NCBI GenBank assembly: GCA_009786075.1
Contig: WQTX01000009.1
Location: forward strand, 1 to 47,825
Length of the DNA stretch: 47,825 bases
DNA from: Bacteroidota bacterium
GTDB taxonomy: Bacteria > Bacteroidota > Bacteroidia > Bacteroidales > UBA1715
Direction: 5' to 3'
Every line of letters starts with the position of its first letter. The first letter of the stretch is position 1. A model generated the notes under the pieces. It was not told the DNA's origin and ran no database searches. It saw only the letters and a list, made by a program, of their open reading frames with translations. Of the stretch, positions 38,211-46,029 are shown piece by piece. Both the position numbers and the translations under genes were made by a program.

Positions 38211-39782
38211 ATGAACGACGAATTAATTGATTTTACAATGCCCGAAAAAAAACAAACATTTATCAAGGTTATAGGTGTTGGCGGCGGTGGCGGAAATGCG
38301 GTAAATTACATGTACCACCAAGGAATTCACAATGTGGATTTTATAGTGTGTAATACCGATGTGCAGGATTTCAAAAAAAGTCCGGTAAGAACTCAAATTG
38401 CGCTTGGGGGCGAACTCACAGGCGGACACGGCGCAGGCAGCGATGCCGAAGTGGGCGAAAAAGCGGCTCGTGAAAGCACCAACGCTATACGCGAACTGTT
38501 GGAAGACGGCACCCGCATGGTGTTTATTACTGCCGGCATGGGCGGCGGCACGGGAACGGGAGCAGCTCCGGTAGTTGCCGAAATTGCCAAAAACATGGGA
38601 ATACTTACCGTTGGGGTGGTTACGCTGCCATTCAAATTTGAAGGTACGCCGCGTATGAAACAGGCAATTCATGGAATTGAAAATTTAAGTCAAAACGTAG
38701 ATTCGCTATTGATTATCAACAACAATGCGTTGCGCGAAATTTATGGCGAAATGAAAATGAGCGTAGCATTCAGCAAAGCCGACACGATTTTGACCACCGC
38801 CGTGAAAGGCACGGTTGAAATTATGACAAAACCCGGTCAGCAAAATGTGGATTTCAACGATATGAAAAAAGTGTTGAAAGACAGTGGCGTGGCAATTATG
38901 ACCACCGGAATTGCCGAAGGCGAAGACCGTGCATACAAAGCCGTGTTGCAAGCGTTGGAAAATCCGCTGCTCAACAAAGCCGACATTAAAGGAGCGAAAA
39001 ATGCACTCGTAAATATTAGTTACGGCGCAGGCGAAAACGAAGCTACTATGGGCGAAGTGGAGCTTATCAACGAACTGATTCAAGAAAAAGCCGGCAACGA
39101 TGTTGATTTGAAATTCGGAGCGGTAATCGACGAAACTTTGGGCGGCGAAATAAAAGTAACGCTCGTTGCCACTGGTTTTGAAACAAAAGATATTCCCGAT
39201 TTTACAAACATCAACGTAAAATCAAAGCCACCTACGGTAAATCCAACTCCGAAACCGGAAGATTCCGGCAATGAGGGCGACGGACAAGGGCAACCGGCAA
39301 TAATATCGTATGAGGACGTTCAAAATGAAATAAATATCGAAGACTTTACAAGAATCCCACCCGGATTACGGTCTCAACAAATTGGTTTCATTTCTAAACC
39401 GCAATCAAGTAACACTAATTCTCAACCGGATTCGCCTCAAAACATCAGCAATTCCGTCAATGAATATGCGCAGGAAATTACCATACTCAATCCCGATAAT
39501 CAGTTTGCGCAAAAAATACAGGCAATTACACAACCGCGGGAACCACAGGCTTTTAACTATGGCAATGTGCGCCACGGCGGCGATATAAGTTCGTATGAAA
39601 ACATACCGGCATATATGCGTAAAAATCAGCCTATTGCACCGGCAAACGAAGTGCCCATGCCGCAACAGGAAATGCAAACGGTAAATCCGGCGTCGTCTAC
39701 TGTTTCACGTGTTTCGCTTGGCGAAAATGCCGATGGGATTTATTTAGATAAGAATAAATATGTTCATCGGAATGTGGATTAA
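38211..39782 (+). CDS. ftsZ: Tubulin-like division GTPase FtsZ
   Basis: 523-residue GTPase that forms the cytokinetic ring. Motifs: IKVIGVGGGGGNAVNYM (about 17-33), the tubulin signature GGGTGTGAAP (about 110-119), and the T7 loop NVDFNDMKKVL (about 210-220). The conserved core ends near residue 325 (VTLVATGF). The rest is a long Pro/Gln/Asn-rich linker that includes NIPAYMRKNQP and the extreme C-terminal peptide IYLDKNKYVHRNVD, the Bacteroidetes-type tail for FtsA binding. The last gene of the dcw cluster, closed by a strong hairpin 4 bases on. The spacer before it is repetitive. Confidence 0.97.
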   Translation: MNDELIDFTMPEKKQTFIKVIGVGGGGGNAVNYMYHQGIHNVDFIVCNTDVQDFKKSPVRTQIALGGELTGGHGAGSDAEVGEKAARESTNAIRELLEDGTRMVFITAGMGGGTGTGAAPVVAEIAKNMGILTVGVVTLPFKFEGTPRMKQAIHGIENLSQNVDSLLIINNNALREIYGEMKMSVAFSKADTILTTAVKGTVEIMTKPGQQNVDFNDMKKVLKDSGVAIMTTGIAEGEDRAYKAVLQALENPLLNKADIKGAKNALVNISYGAGENEATMGEVELINELIQEKAGNDVDLKFGAVIDETLGGEIKVTLVATGFETKDIPDFTNINVKSKPPTVNPTPKPEDSGNEGDGQGQPAIISYEDVQNEINIEDFTRIPPGLRSQQIGFISKPQSSNTNSQPDSPQNISNSVNEYAQEITILNPDNQFAQKIQAITQPREPQAFNYGNVRHGGDISSYENIPAYMRKNQPIAPANEVPMPQQEMQTVNPASSTVSRVSLGENADGIYLDKNKYVHRNVD

Positions 39783-39785
39783 AAT

Positions 39786-39833
39786 GGAATAAAATAAAAA
39801 AAGCGACTTCGGTCGCTTTTTTTATTTTATTCC
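39786..39833. terminator. Bidirectional terminator with UUCG loop
   Basis: A perfect 22-bp stem (39786-39807 against 39812-39833) closes on TTCG with GCGAC/GTCGC next to it, the extra-stable cUUCGg tetraloop, with A and T runs on both sides. It ends ftsZ in one direction and the Hdr-like operon in the other, overlapping the last two codons of the convergent gene. Confidence 0.93.
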
Positions 39834-41590
39834 ATAGCCTCCGCCACAATCTCAGCAATATCTTTTACCTGAATATCAACCCCTTTCACAAAAGTTTTTT
39901 TGCAGAGCGGACATGACGTAGCCAACACATCGGGATTGCCTTTGAGTAACACTTTCAGCGTTTCATCTTTTATACGATTTCTGTCGGTCATTGAAAGGCT
40001 TAAATCGCCGAGCGAACCGCTGCAACACAAAGCGTTTTCTTTTTGTTGGCGTACATCGGTCAATTTGCCGGTTTTGCGCAAAAGTTCACGGGGTTGTTCG
40101 TACACGTTGCAACCTCGTCCGAGTTCACACGGGTCATGATATACGAATGATTTTGCAGATGACGAAAGGGTAATTTTGCCCTGCTCAACTAATTCCAAGA
40201 AATATTCGCTGTGATGCACAATGTTTATTTGCCCCAACTCATAGTCGTCGCGGAACACTTTGTAGCAAATTGGGCACGACACAAGTAAGGTATGCGCTCC
40301 CGAAGCGAGAATTTGCTCACGATTGAAAGTGATTAATTTTTTAGCAGCTTCAATTTGCCCCGCCTGCATAAGCGGACGACCGCAACACGCGCCTTTATCT
40401 TTATCTAAAAATAAATAATTGATGCCGGCTTTTTCAAGCACTTTTACAATCGAATTTTTTATGCCCGGCGTGAGGTGCGTCATACAACCTGCATAATACA
40501 CCACATCGGCTTGTGGCACCGGCGAGTGTTCCAAGAAATCGTAGGTAGAATTGTATTCTTTACTCGATTTTATACGTTGCGAAATACGCAAATCGTTCAA
40601 ATTAATATTTACCGGACAGGCTTTTTCGCATCGTCCGCAAAGCAGGCAATTGTACAATTTCCGGTCAGTCAAATTATCATCACGCATATTTTTAAGAATA
40701 TACACCGATTGATTATTCGATATATTGGCGTGGTGCATTTGGCAGGCATCAACACAAATTCCGCAGCGCGAACATGAATACACCTGAATTTCGGAAAACG
40801 AATTGTATTCTTTTTTCAATTTTATGCCGTATTCTTTTAAGAAAATATACAGAACTTCGGTAAGAATGTGCATATAGCGAGTAAACGGCAAAGTTACAAA
40901 AAACAAACCCAAACTAATGGAATATGCCCACCACAAACCGCTTTCAACCACAGGCGTAACGTTCATAAACGACATAAGTTTTCCAACAGAGTTGGTCAAA
41001 AAACCACCATTGCCGTGCAACGCCGTCGTAGCTCCTTCGGCAAACAGGCGTAAAGGGAAAATTGCCCACAATGCAGTCATTGCAATATAATCGCGAGTAC
41101 GCAATTTTGTGGTGCGTTTCATGCCAAACAGTTTGCTGTTCAAGCGTTTGGCATACGCCATAAACACGCCGCTCAAAATATAGAGCAGAATAAAATCCAT
41201 CAATTGCGCAAAAAGTTTGTGTCCAACGAAAGGCTCATTTACAAAATACCGGAAAAATACAGCCTGCCACGGCGATACCGAAAGCGAACCGGCGTGCACG
41301 CATGCTTCAATGTGTCCCACAATGATAAGCACAAGCCAGCCAAAGGCAAAACTCATGTGCATATAACCCAAAATCGGGTTGGTTTTGTATAAATTGCGGT
41401 GCAACAAACTTTCCATTACCACTTCACGAATTGCCCGCAACGTGCGCACCGTGAAAATAGAATTGAGTATTCGCAGTTTGTCGATTTTTGAAAGTTGCAC
41501 AATCCATAATACGTATTTTGTGATTAACGTAACTGCTAATATGAGTGCTCCTATGCTGAATGGTAGGGTGAACCAGCTGAAATTTTCCAT
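39827..41590 (-). CDS. Membrane HdrDE-like iron-sulfur oxidoreductase
   Basis: 587 residues. The N-terminal ~240 residues form about five membrane segments resembling HdrE/NarI-type cytochrome b subunits. Two 4Fe-4S motifs follow: CSRCGICVDACQMHH (about 273) and CLLCGRCEKACPVN (about 317). Two CCG domains typical of HdrD/HdrB come next: YYAGCMTHLTPGI with GACCGRPL, and YHDPCELGRGC with ALCCSGSLGD. Expected to pass electrons between a membrane quinone pool and the soluble HdrA/B/C partners encoded upstream. Last gene of the minus-strand operon, but separated from the other hdr genes by two unrelated inserted genes. True electron donor and acceptor are unknown. Confidence 0.9.
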   Translation of the reverse strand: MENFSWFTLPFSIGALILAVTLITKYVLWIVQLSKIDKLRILNSIFTVRTLRAIREVVMESLLHRNLYKTNPILGYMHMSFAFGWLVLIIVGHIEACVHAGSLSVSPWQAVFFRYFVNEPFVGHKLFAQLMDFILLYILSGVFMAYAKRLNSKLFGMKRTTKLRTRDYIAMTALWAIFPLRLFAEGATTALHGNGGFLTNSVGKLMSFMNVTPVVESGLWWAYSISLGLFFVTLPFTRYMHILTEVLYIFLKEYGIKLKKEYNSFSEIQVYSCSRCGICVDACQMHHANISNNQSVYILKNMRDDNLTDRKLYNCLLCGRCEKACPVNINLNDLRISQRIKSSKEYNSTYDFLEHSPVPQADVVYYAGCMTHLTPGIKNSIVKVLEKAGINYLFLDKDKGACCGRPLMQAGQIEAAKKLITFNREQILASGAHTLLVSCPICYKVFRDDYELGQINIVHHSEYFLELVEQGKITLSSSAKSFVYHDPCELGRGCNVYEQPRELLRKTGKLTDVRQQKENALCCSGSLGDLSLSMTDRNRIKDETLKVLLKGNPDVLATSCPLCKKTFVKGVDIQVKDIAEIVAEAME

Positions 41591-41605
41591 ATCTTTATTT
41601 TTTGT

Positions 41606-42433
41606 TTATTCTAATCTATTTTTCTGTTTTGCAGGCGGTAAAAAGTTTTCGCCCGTAACAACCGATTTTCCTGTTTTTGTTTCCAATGCTTTACGTGCAT
41701 CTTTTGCTATACTGCCACCTTTTTTGCTTGCTTTGGCATTATCAACAAAACCTTTTGCCTGCTCGCTTTCGGCGATTTGCCGTGTTGAAAGTTCGGCTAA
41801 AGCTGTAAAAATCAATTCCGCCTCGCTCATGTGGTCGCGCAGGTTTTGAGTTTTTAAGTTTTTTAAATTTTTATGCTCTTTTACCGTCAATCCCGTCCAT
41901 TCTTGATGAATAATGTTTGTCAATGCGGCAAACTGTTGATTTTCCTCCACACCGGCTTCTTTCCAATAATCTGTCAATTTATTGCGAGTTTCCTGTCCGG
42001 TCATTCGTTGCTGTATCCATTTTTCGCTTCTTCCGAGTTTTTGCCAATTTTCACGTGCTCGGTCAATGCTTTGTACCGGGTCAATGGTTTCTTTTATGCG
42101 CTCGTAGCCCACTTTTGCCAACCATTGCTTAAACGGCTCAGCCTTTGGCGAGGGAATGGATTGAATAATACGCAACAAACTTTGTACGTTGGCGCAATCG
42201 GTCAAGCGCATTTTTCCATCGGGAGCAAGCATTTTCAACTGTCGACAAATTGTCGACAGTTCAATTCCGTCTTCAAGCTGTACACGCTGTTTCATTTTAA
42301 ACCAATAATCACGTGGATTTATGCTATCAGTCAAAACCTCAACTACGTCTATAACAGAGAAATACCATTCTTCCGATGTATCGTCCCAATGTGTACGAAT
42401 TTTCTGATTTTCAAAAAGTTTTATGTTGCTCAT
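41606..42433 (-). CDS. BRO-N/DinD-like protein, accessory insertion
   Basis: 275 residues. The N-terminal BRO/antirepressor domain (KIRTHWDDTSEEWYFSVIDVV, split at 11-31; INPRDYWFKMKQR) is followed by ELSTICRQLKM, DCANVQSLLRIIQSIPSPKAEPFKQWLA (in two blocks), VGYERIKETIDP, then the DinD-like C-terminal region (LTDYWKEAGVEE, LRDHMSEAELIFTALAE, ARKALETKTGKSVV). E. coli DinD inhibits RecA activity. This homologue could regulate transcription or repair, but that is inference. ELSTICRQL is encoded by a perfect 25-bp palindrome (42237-42261), nearly copied upstream. It is inserted within the hdr operon. Confidence 0.85.
   Translation of the reverse strand: MSNIKLFENQKIRTHWDDTSEEWYFSVIDVVEVLTDSINPRDYWFKMKQRVQLEDGIELSTICRQLKMLAPDGKMRLTDCANVQSLLRIIQSIPSPKAEPFKQWLAKVGYERIKETIDPVQSIDRARENWQKLGRSEKWIQQRMTGQETRNKLTDYWKEAGVEENQQFAALTNIIHQEWTGLTVKEHKNLKNLKTQNLRDHMSEAELIFTALAELSTRQIAESEQAKGFVDNAKASKKGGSIAKDARKALETKTGKSVVTGENFLPPAKQKNRLE
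42237..42261. repeat. Perfect 25-bp palindrome in the BRO gene
   Basis: Arms AACTGTCGACAA and TTGTCGACAGTT around one A. In the coding strand it encodes LSTICRQL. Confidence 0.9.
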
Positions 42434-42452
42434 AGTATTTGGTGTTAATTTC

Positions 42453-42520
42453 AGTTGTCGACAATTTGTCGACAGTTCAATTTTGTTACATTTATCATTT
42501 TGTTGAAGTCAACAAAATGA
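42453..42520. repeat. Two palindromes upstream of the BRO gene
   Basis: 42453-42477 repeats the TTGTCGACAATTTGTCGACA core of the intragenic palindrome plus its CAGTTCAATT flank. 42495-42520 is a separate palindrome (half TCATTTTGTTGA, centre AG) touching the RhuM remnant. They fill the gap in front of the BRO start. Confidence 0.88.
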
Positions 42521-42595
42521 TTAGGATTTCGACATCAAACTAATTGATGCTTTGCCGTCGGCGGTGTTGTATATGATTATTTCTTGGTTTTTCAT
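42521..42595 (-). pseudogene. N-terminal remnant of a RhuM-family gene
   Basis: 24 codons from ATG 42595: MKNQEIIIYNTADGKASISL then MSKS and stop. The start IIIYNTADGKAS is the typical N-terminus of RhuM/virulence-family proteins in Bacteroidetes, which continue for some 300 residues. The frame ends at 42521, exactly where a 26-bp palindrome starts. Too short to be functional. Confidence 0.65.
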
Positions 42596-42601
42596 TTGGG
42601 G

Positions 42602-43810
42602 TTAGTTATTTTTTGTGTTCACAAGTTCTTTTAAAATTCTAACGGGAGTATTTTGATTTTTGGCAACGCTACTACGCACTGTTAATTTACTATCTTTTGC
42701 TAATTCTCGTAATATTTCTATTGGAACATTCGGATTGAGAGCTACGCCACTGCGCACCCATTCACTAGTATCTTTTGCTAACTCTTTCAAAATTTCTATT
42801 GGAGTGTTTGGATTTTCTGCAACTGCTTTTCGAACTACTGAATATTTATCTTTTGTTAATTCTTGTAACGTTTCTATTGATGTATTTGGATTATTTGCAA
42901 CTGCAACCCGCACATCATAATCACTATTTTTTGCCAAGTTTTCTAACACTTTTGTTGGTGCATTTGGATTGCTTGCGACCCGCTTACAATCCTTCGCTAA
43001 TTCTTGTAAAATTTCTGTTGGTGTATTTCTATTTCCTGCAACTCTTGCACGAATATTAGAAAGAGTATCCATTCCTAACGCTTTTAAAGTATAAGGGTCG
43101 CGTGCAACACCCCAACGAACTACTGTATCAGTATTTTTAGCAAACTCACTTAAAATTTCTGCCGGAGTATTGGGATTGGCAGCAACCATCTCTCGAACAT
43201 CGGGAATAGTGTCTTTTGCCAATTGTTGCAATATCTCTATCGGTGTATTTCTATTTGCAGCAACATCCATACGCACCTTAACACCATTGTCTTTTGCTAA
43301 TTCTTGTAATATTTCTATAGGTGCATTTTTATTTCGAGCCACTGCTCTACGACTTTCATAAATTCCTCTCGCACGTTCAATTAAAATCTCTGTTGGTGTG
43401 TTTGGATTTTCTGCAATATCAACACGAACCCACCACTCTCTATCATTCGACAATTCTTTAAATATTTCTAAAGAAATATTTGGATTTTTAGCAACTGCAC
43501 AACGAATATGGAATGATTCAGATTTCGCTAATTTTTCCAATGTTTTCATCGGGGTTTGGGGATTTTCAGCAACTTGTATAAGAATACCTTGCTTATCATT
43601 CGTTGCTAATTTTTTCAACGTTTTTGGTGGTGTATTTGGATTTGCGGCAACAGTCCAACGAACAAAATAAACACTATCTTTTGTTAATTTTCGTAAAATT
43701 TTTATCGGTGTATTTGGATTTGAAGCGACAGCTACACGAACCTGTGATTGCCCCGAAACCGCCAAACAAACAGTCAATAATAAACCCGATAAAAATAATT
43801 TTGCTTTCAT
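42602..43810 (-). CDS. Exported leucine-rich-repeat-variant (LRV) solenoid protein
   Basis: 402 residues: signal peptide MKAKLFLSGLLLTVCLAVSG, then about 15 copies of a 24-residue unit with consensus VAxNPNTPxEILxELAKDxxxxVR. This is the LRV/HEAT-like alpha-helical repeat first described in a nitrogen-fixation protein of Azotobacter. The ninth unit is degenerate (VARDPYTLKALG) and the eleventh is short. No iron-sulfur Cys cluster is present. It should form a curved helical scaffold in the periplasm or at the surface for protein binding. The 72-bp DNA period makes copy-number change by recombination likely. It lies inside the hdr gene group with no known link to it. Confidence 0.85.
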   Translation of the reverse strand: MKAKLFLSGLLLTVCLAVSGQSQVRVAVASNPNTPIKILRKLTKDSVYFVRWTVAANPNTPPKTLKKLATNDKQGILIQVAENPQTPMKTLEKLAKSESFHIRCAVAKNPNISLEIFKELSNDREWWVRVDIAENPNTPTEILIERARGIYESRRAVARNKNAPIEILQELAKDNGVKVRMDVAANRNTPIEILQQLAKDTIPDVREMVAANPNTPAEILSEFAKNTDTVVRWGVARDPYTLKALGMDTLSNIRARVAGNRNTPTEILQELAKDCKRVASNPNAPTKVLENLAKNSDYDVRVAVANNPNTSIETLQELTKDKYSVVRKAVAENPNTPIEILKELAKDTSEWVRSGVALNPNVPIEILRELAKDSKLTVRSSVAKNQNTPVRILKELVNTKNN

Positions 43811-43829
43811 CTTTCAGTTATTCAGTTAC

Positions 43830-44171
43830 TCAGTCATTAATTCCTAAACTTACCAACCCCTTCTTAATAATCATAATAGCATTCCTCGTATTAATCCCCC
43901 GTGGACACACCAACAAACATTTGCCGCAAAGCATACATTTATCTATTTCCTGCCGAATGCCTTCCAATTCGCCGTGGCGGATTTGAATATTCAAGCGGCG
44001 AATATTGAAATTCGTCAAATTGGCGGCACTGCACGTTGCCGTACACGACCCACACGACAAACAAGCACTAAACGACGGCTCGTTTTGTATAATATAATCA
44101 AGGAGTTTGTTGTGCATACTGTCGTATTCTATCACACGAGATTTTGCAGTGGTGAAACCGAATTTGTTCAT
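43830..44171 (-). CDS. hdrC: HdrC-like 4Fe-4S protein
   Basis: 113-residue soluble electron-transfer subunit with two 4Fe-4S motifs: CLSCGSCTATCSAAN (about 37-51) and CMLCGKCLLVCPRGINTRN (about 79-97). This is the size and spacing of heterodisulfide-reductase subunit C. It should carry electrons between the HdrA-like flavoprotein and an HdrB/HdrD-type CCG subunit. It lies downstream of the hdrA-like gene in transcription order, separated by two CCCCCTAAAT repeats in opposite orientation (44181, 44320). Physiological substrate unknown; a quinone-linked Qmo-type complex is likely given the membrane subunit. Confidence 0.88.
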   Translation of the reverse strand: MNKFGFTTAKSRVIEYDSMHNKLLDYIIQNEPSFSACLSCGSCTATCSAANLTNFNIRRLNIQIRHGELEGIRQEIDKCMLCGKCLLVCPRGINTRNAIMIIKKGLVSLGIND

Positions 44172-44180
44172 AAGTTAAAA

Positions 44181-44245
44181 AGCCCCCCTAAATCCCCCCT
44201 CAAGGGGGACTTTTGGAACTGTGGTTAATTATTTATACTGTTTTA
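44181..44245 (+). repeat. CCCCCTAAAT repeat, long form, between hdrA and hdrC
   Basis: Core 44181-44212 with six Cs in each arm, then the complement of the long flank (TTTTGGAACTGTGGTTAATT). It faces the copy at 44320-44350 across about 75 bases. Confidence 0.8.
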
Positions 44246-44319
44246 ATTTTGTGCATTTCGTTTCTCTATAAAGAGTTGAAAATTTCAGGGTTATTGAAAA
44301 TATTCGTTACTTCTTCAGC

Positions 44320-44350
44320 AAGTCCCCCTTGAGGGGGATTTTAGGGGGCT
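44320..44350 (-). repeat. CCCCCTAAAT repeat supplying the hdrA stop codon
   Basis: Core AAGTCCCCCTTGAGGGGG then ATTTTAGGGGGCT. Read from the minus strand the frame of the hdrA-like gene enters it as Ala-Pro-stop (GCC CCC TAA), so the repeat provides the last two residues and the terminator codon (44341-44343). Confidence 0.85.
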
Positions 44351-45402
44351 AAGTAGTTTTTAACCGTCAAAGCTGCCGCCTTAGCGTGATTAACCGTATC
44401 AAACACCGAAAGCGGAGCAATGGCGCAGCCTGCGGTAAACATTCCTTCAATGTTGGTTTTGTTCGATGCTATGTGAAAATCAGCGGTTTCTACAAAACGA
44501 TTGGGCGCACAGGCAAGTTTGCAACTTTGTGCAAAATCTCCTGCCGCTTTGCTCGCTTCCATTCCCACAAGCAACACCAGCAAATCCACGTGCATACGCA
44601 ATGGACGCGCCGAAAGCGTGTCTTCGGCTTTTAGTTGCAGGCGTTTGTCAATCGTTTCGGCAACTTCCGACAATCTGCCGCGAATAAATTGCACACGCCA
44701 TTTTTCCTGCGCCTCACGGTACATTTCTTCAAAGCCTAAACCGTACATACGCAAATCCATATAGAAATTGAAAACCTGCGCTTCGGGCAATAATTGTCGC
44801 ATTTTGATAGCCTGTTTCACACCGGTAACGCAGCACACATTGGAACAATAGTGATTGCCCGATTTTTCATCGCGACTACCCACGCAGTGCACAAACGCTA
44901 CGCTTTTTATAGGATTTCCCGACGGTGAAAGCAATTCGCCTTTGGTGCTTTGCAGCAATTTTTCCAAATCGGCAGAAGTTATTACGTTGTCGTAAATTTT
45001 GTAACCGTATTCTTCTTTGCGTTCAGCGTTGAAGAGCGAATAACCGGTGGTCATAAGTACGGTTTTTGATTTAAACAGTACTTCGCGACTCGTATGAACT
45101 TCAAAAAAGCCGTTCACCTCCCCTTGTGGGGGAGGCAGGGAGGGGGCTTTGTCCTGTTTTTTAACCGACGTTACATCGGTATTCAAATACACGGTAATGC
45201 CTCGCCGTTGCACTTCTTTTACGTAGTGTTCAAGCACTTCCGAAGCCTTGCGTTTGGTAGGAAAAAGCGTGTCCCAATTTTGCAGATGTCCGCCCAATTG
45301 TTTGTTTTTTTCCAAAATTAAAATTTCAAAACCAAAATCGTGGAGCGTGCACGCTGCTTCCATTCCGGCTATTCCGCCGCCTATTATTATTACGTCAATC
45401 AT
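44341..45402 (-). CDS. hdrA: HdrA/QmoA-like FAD oxidoreductase
   Basis: 353-residue flavoprotein: FAD-binding IIIGGGIAGMEAACTLHDFG (about 5-24), KNKQLGGHL, TTGYSLFN, and the conserved FVHCVGSRD followed by CSNVCC (about 187-192), which ligates a cluster or redox Cys in HdrA proteins. It is the short form, lacking N- or C-terminal ferredoxin domains, as in the QmoA/B and sulfur-oxidation types. Residues about 86-98 (DKAPSLPPPQGEV) come from a repeat insert (45110-45150), and the stop codon comes from another (44341). Central flavin hub of the putative Hdr complex. Confidence 0.88.
   Translation of the reverse strand: MIDVIIIGGGIAGMEAACTLHDFGFEILILEKNKQLGGHLQNWDTLFPTKRKASEVLEHYVKEVQRRGITVYLNTDVTSVKKQDKAPSLPPPQGEVNGFFEVHTSREVLFKSKTVLMTTGYSLFNAERKEEYGYKIYDNVITSADLEKLLQSTKGELLSPSGNPIKSVAFVHCVGSRDEKSGNHYCSNVCCVTGVKQAIKMRQLLPEAQVFNFYMDLRMYGLGFEEMYREAQEKWRVQFIRGRLSEVAETIDKRLQLKAEDTLSARPLRMHVDLLVLLVGMEASKAAGDFAQSCKLACAPNRFVETADFHIASNKTNIEGMFTAGCAIAPLSVFDTVNHAKAAALTVKNYLAP
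45110..45150. repeat. CCTCCCC palindrome inside the hdrA-like gene
   Basis: Hairpin CCTCCCCTTGTGGGGGAGG (45117-45135) followed by CAGGGAGGGGGCT. It is related in layout, not in exact sequence, to the CCCCCTAAAT family. Encodes about 13 in-frame residues in an FAD-domain loop. Confidence 0.8.
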
Positions 45403-45447
45403 AGTTAGTGATTAGGGGTTAGTTATTAGTGATTAGTATTTTTTGCT

Positions 45448-45470
45448 GGCGCAAGTTTGTAACTTGTGCC
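45448..45470. repeat. 23-bp palindrome GGCGCAAGTTT...
   Basis: Arms GGCGCAAGTT and AACTTGTGCC around TGT, one wobble pair. It lies between the hdrA-like gene and a small secreted gene, next to TAGTTATTAGTGATTAG low-complexity sequence (45403-45440). It might act as a hairpin terminator for the secreted gene. Confidence 0.65.
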
Positions 45471-45484
45471 TTTTGTAATTATTT

Positions 45485-45991
45485 TTAATATCTCCAAATA
45501 TCTTCAATTATAGTCCATTTTTCTCCTATTTTCTTTAAAATAACAGTACTCCCTCCAATTCCTCGTTTATACACTATATCCACATTTACAATCGCGATAT
45601 TCAATTCCGGAAAAATAAGCGGATTACTTAAAAAACAAAAAGGTTTTTTTTCTTGAACAGCTTCAACGTCAAATATTGTTTGATAATCATAAAATTTAAA
45701 ATCATTCAAGTATTGTCTATTTAGTAAAATTCCAACATCATTTTTATCTCCATTTTTTAAAATTCTTTTTTGCTTTCGATTTAGATTTATTTTACTCTCT
45801 ATTTCTTTTCTATAAACCTTGTTTTTTAAATAAGTCGTACTGAGAGTATCTACAATTGCAAGGTCAGAATTTTTATTGTTTAAAACAACAACCCTAATTA
45901 TTGCATAAATGTCTTGTTCTTTATTTTCTTGTCCAAATGCAGAAAAACTGAAAGTTATCAAAGTAATTAATATAAAAATTTTAATTTTCAC
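45485..45991 (-). CDS. Small exported protein of unknown function
   Basis: 168 residues with signal peptide MKIKIFILITLITFSFSAFG and a Lys/Asn-rich mature part: IYAIIRVVVLNNKNSD near the start, NLNRKQKRILKNGD, and a C-terminal segment STVILKKIGEKWTIIEDIWRY that looks like the end of a small NTF2- or lipocalin-like beta-fold. No family assigned. It is strongly AT-rich and Lys-rich compared with the hdr genes on either side and has no link to redox chemistry, so it is a probable insertion between hdrA and hdrB. Confidence 0.6.
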   Translation of the reverse strand: MKIKIFILITLITFSFSAFGQENKEQDIYAIIRVVVLNNKNSDLAIVDTLSTTYLKNKVYRKEIESKINLNRKQKRILKNGDKNDVGILLNRQYLNDFKFYDYQTIFDVEAVQEKKPFCFLSNPLIFPELNIAIVNVDIVYKRGIGGSTVILKKIGEKWTIIEDIWRY

Positions 45992-46029
45992 TCTATTTTT
46001 AATAATTGGTTTTTCTCAAATCTCACGTC

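Noticed and set aside
17053-44350. CCCCCTAAAT repeats as simple rho-independent terminators
   Set aside because: The hairpin lacks a consistent T tract, appears in both orientations and is translated inside four genes, so termination is not its general role.
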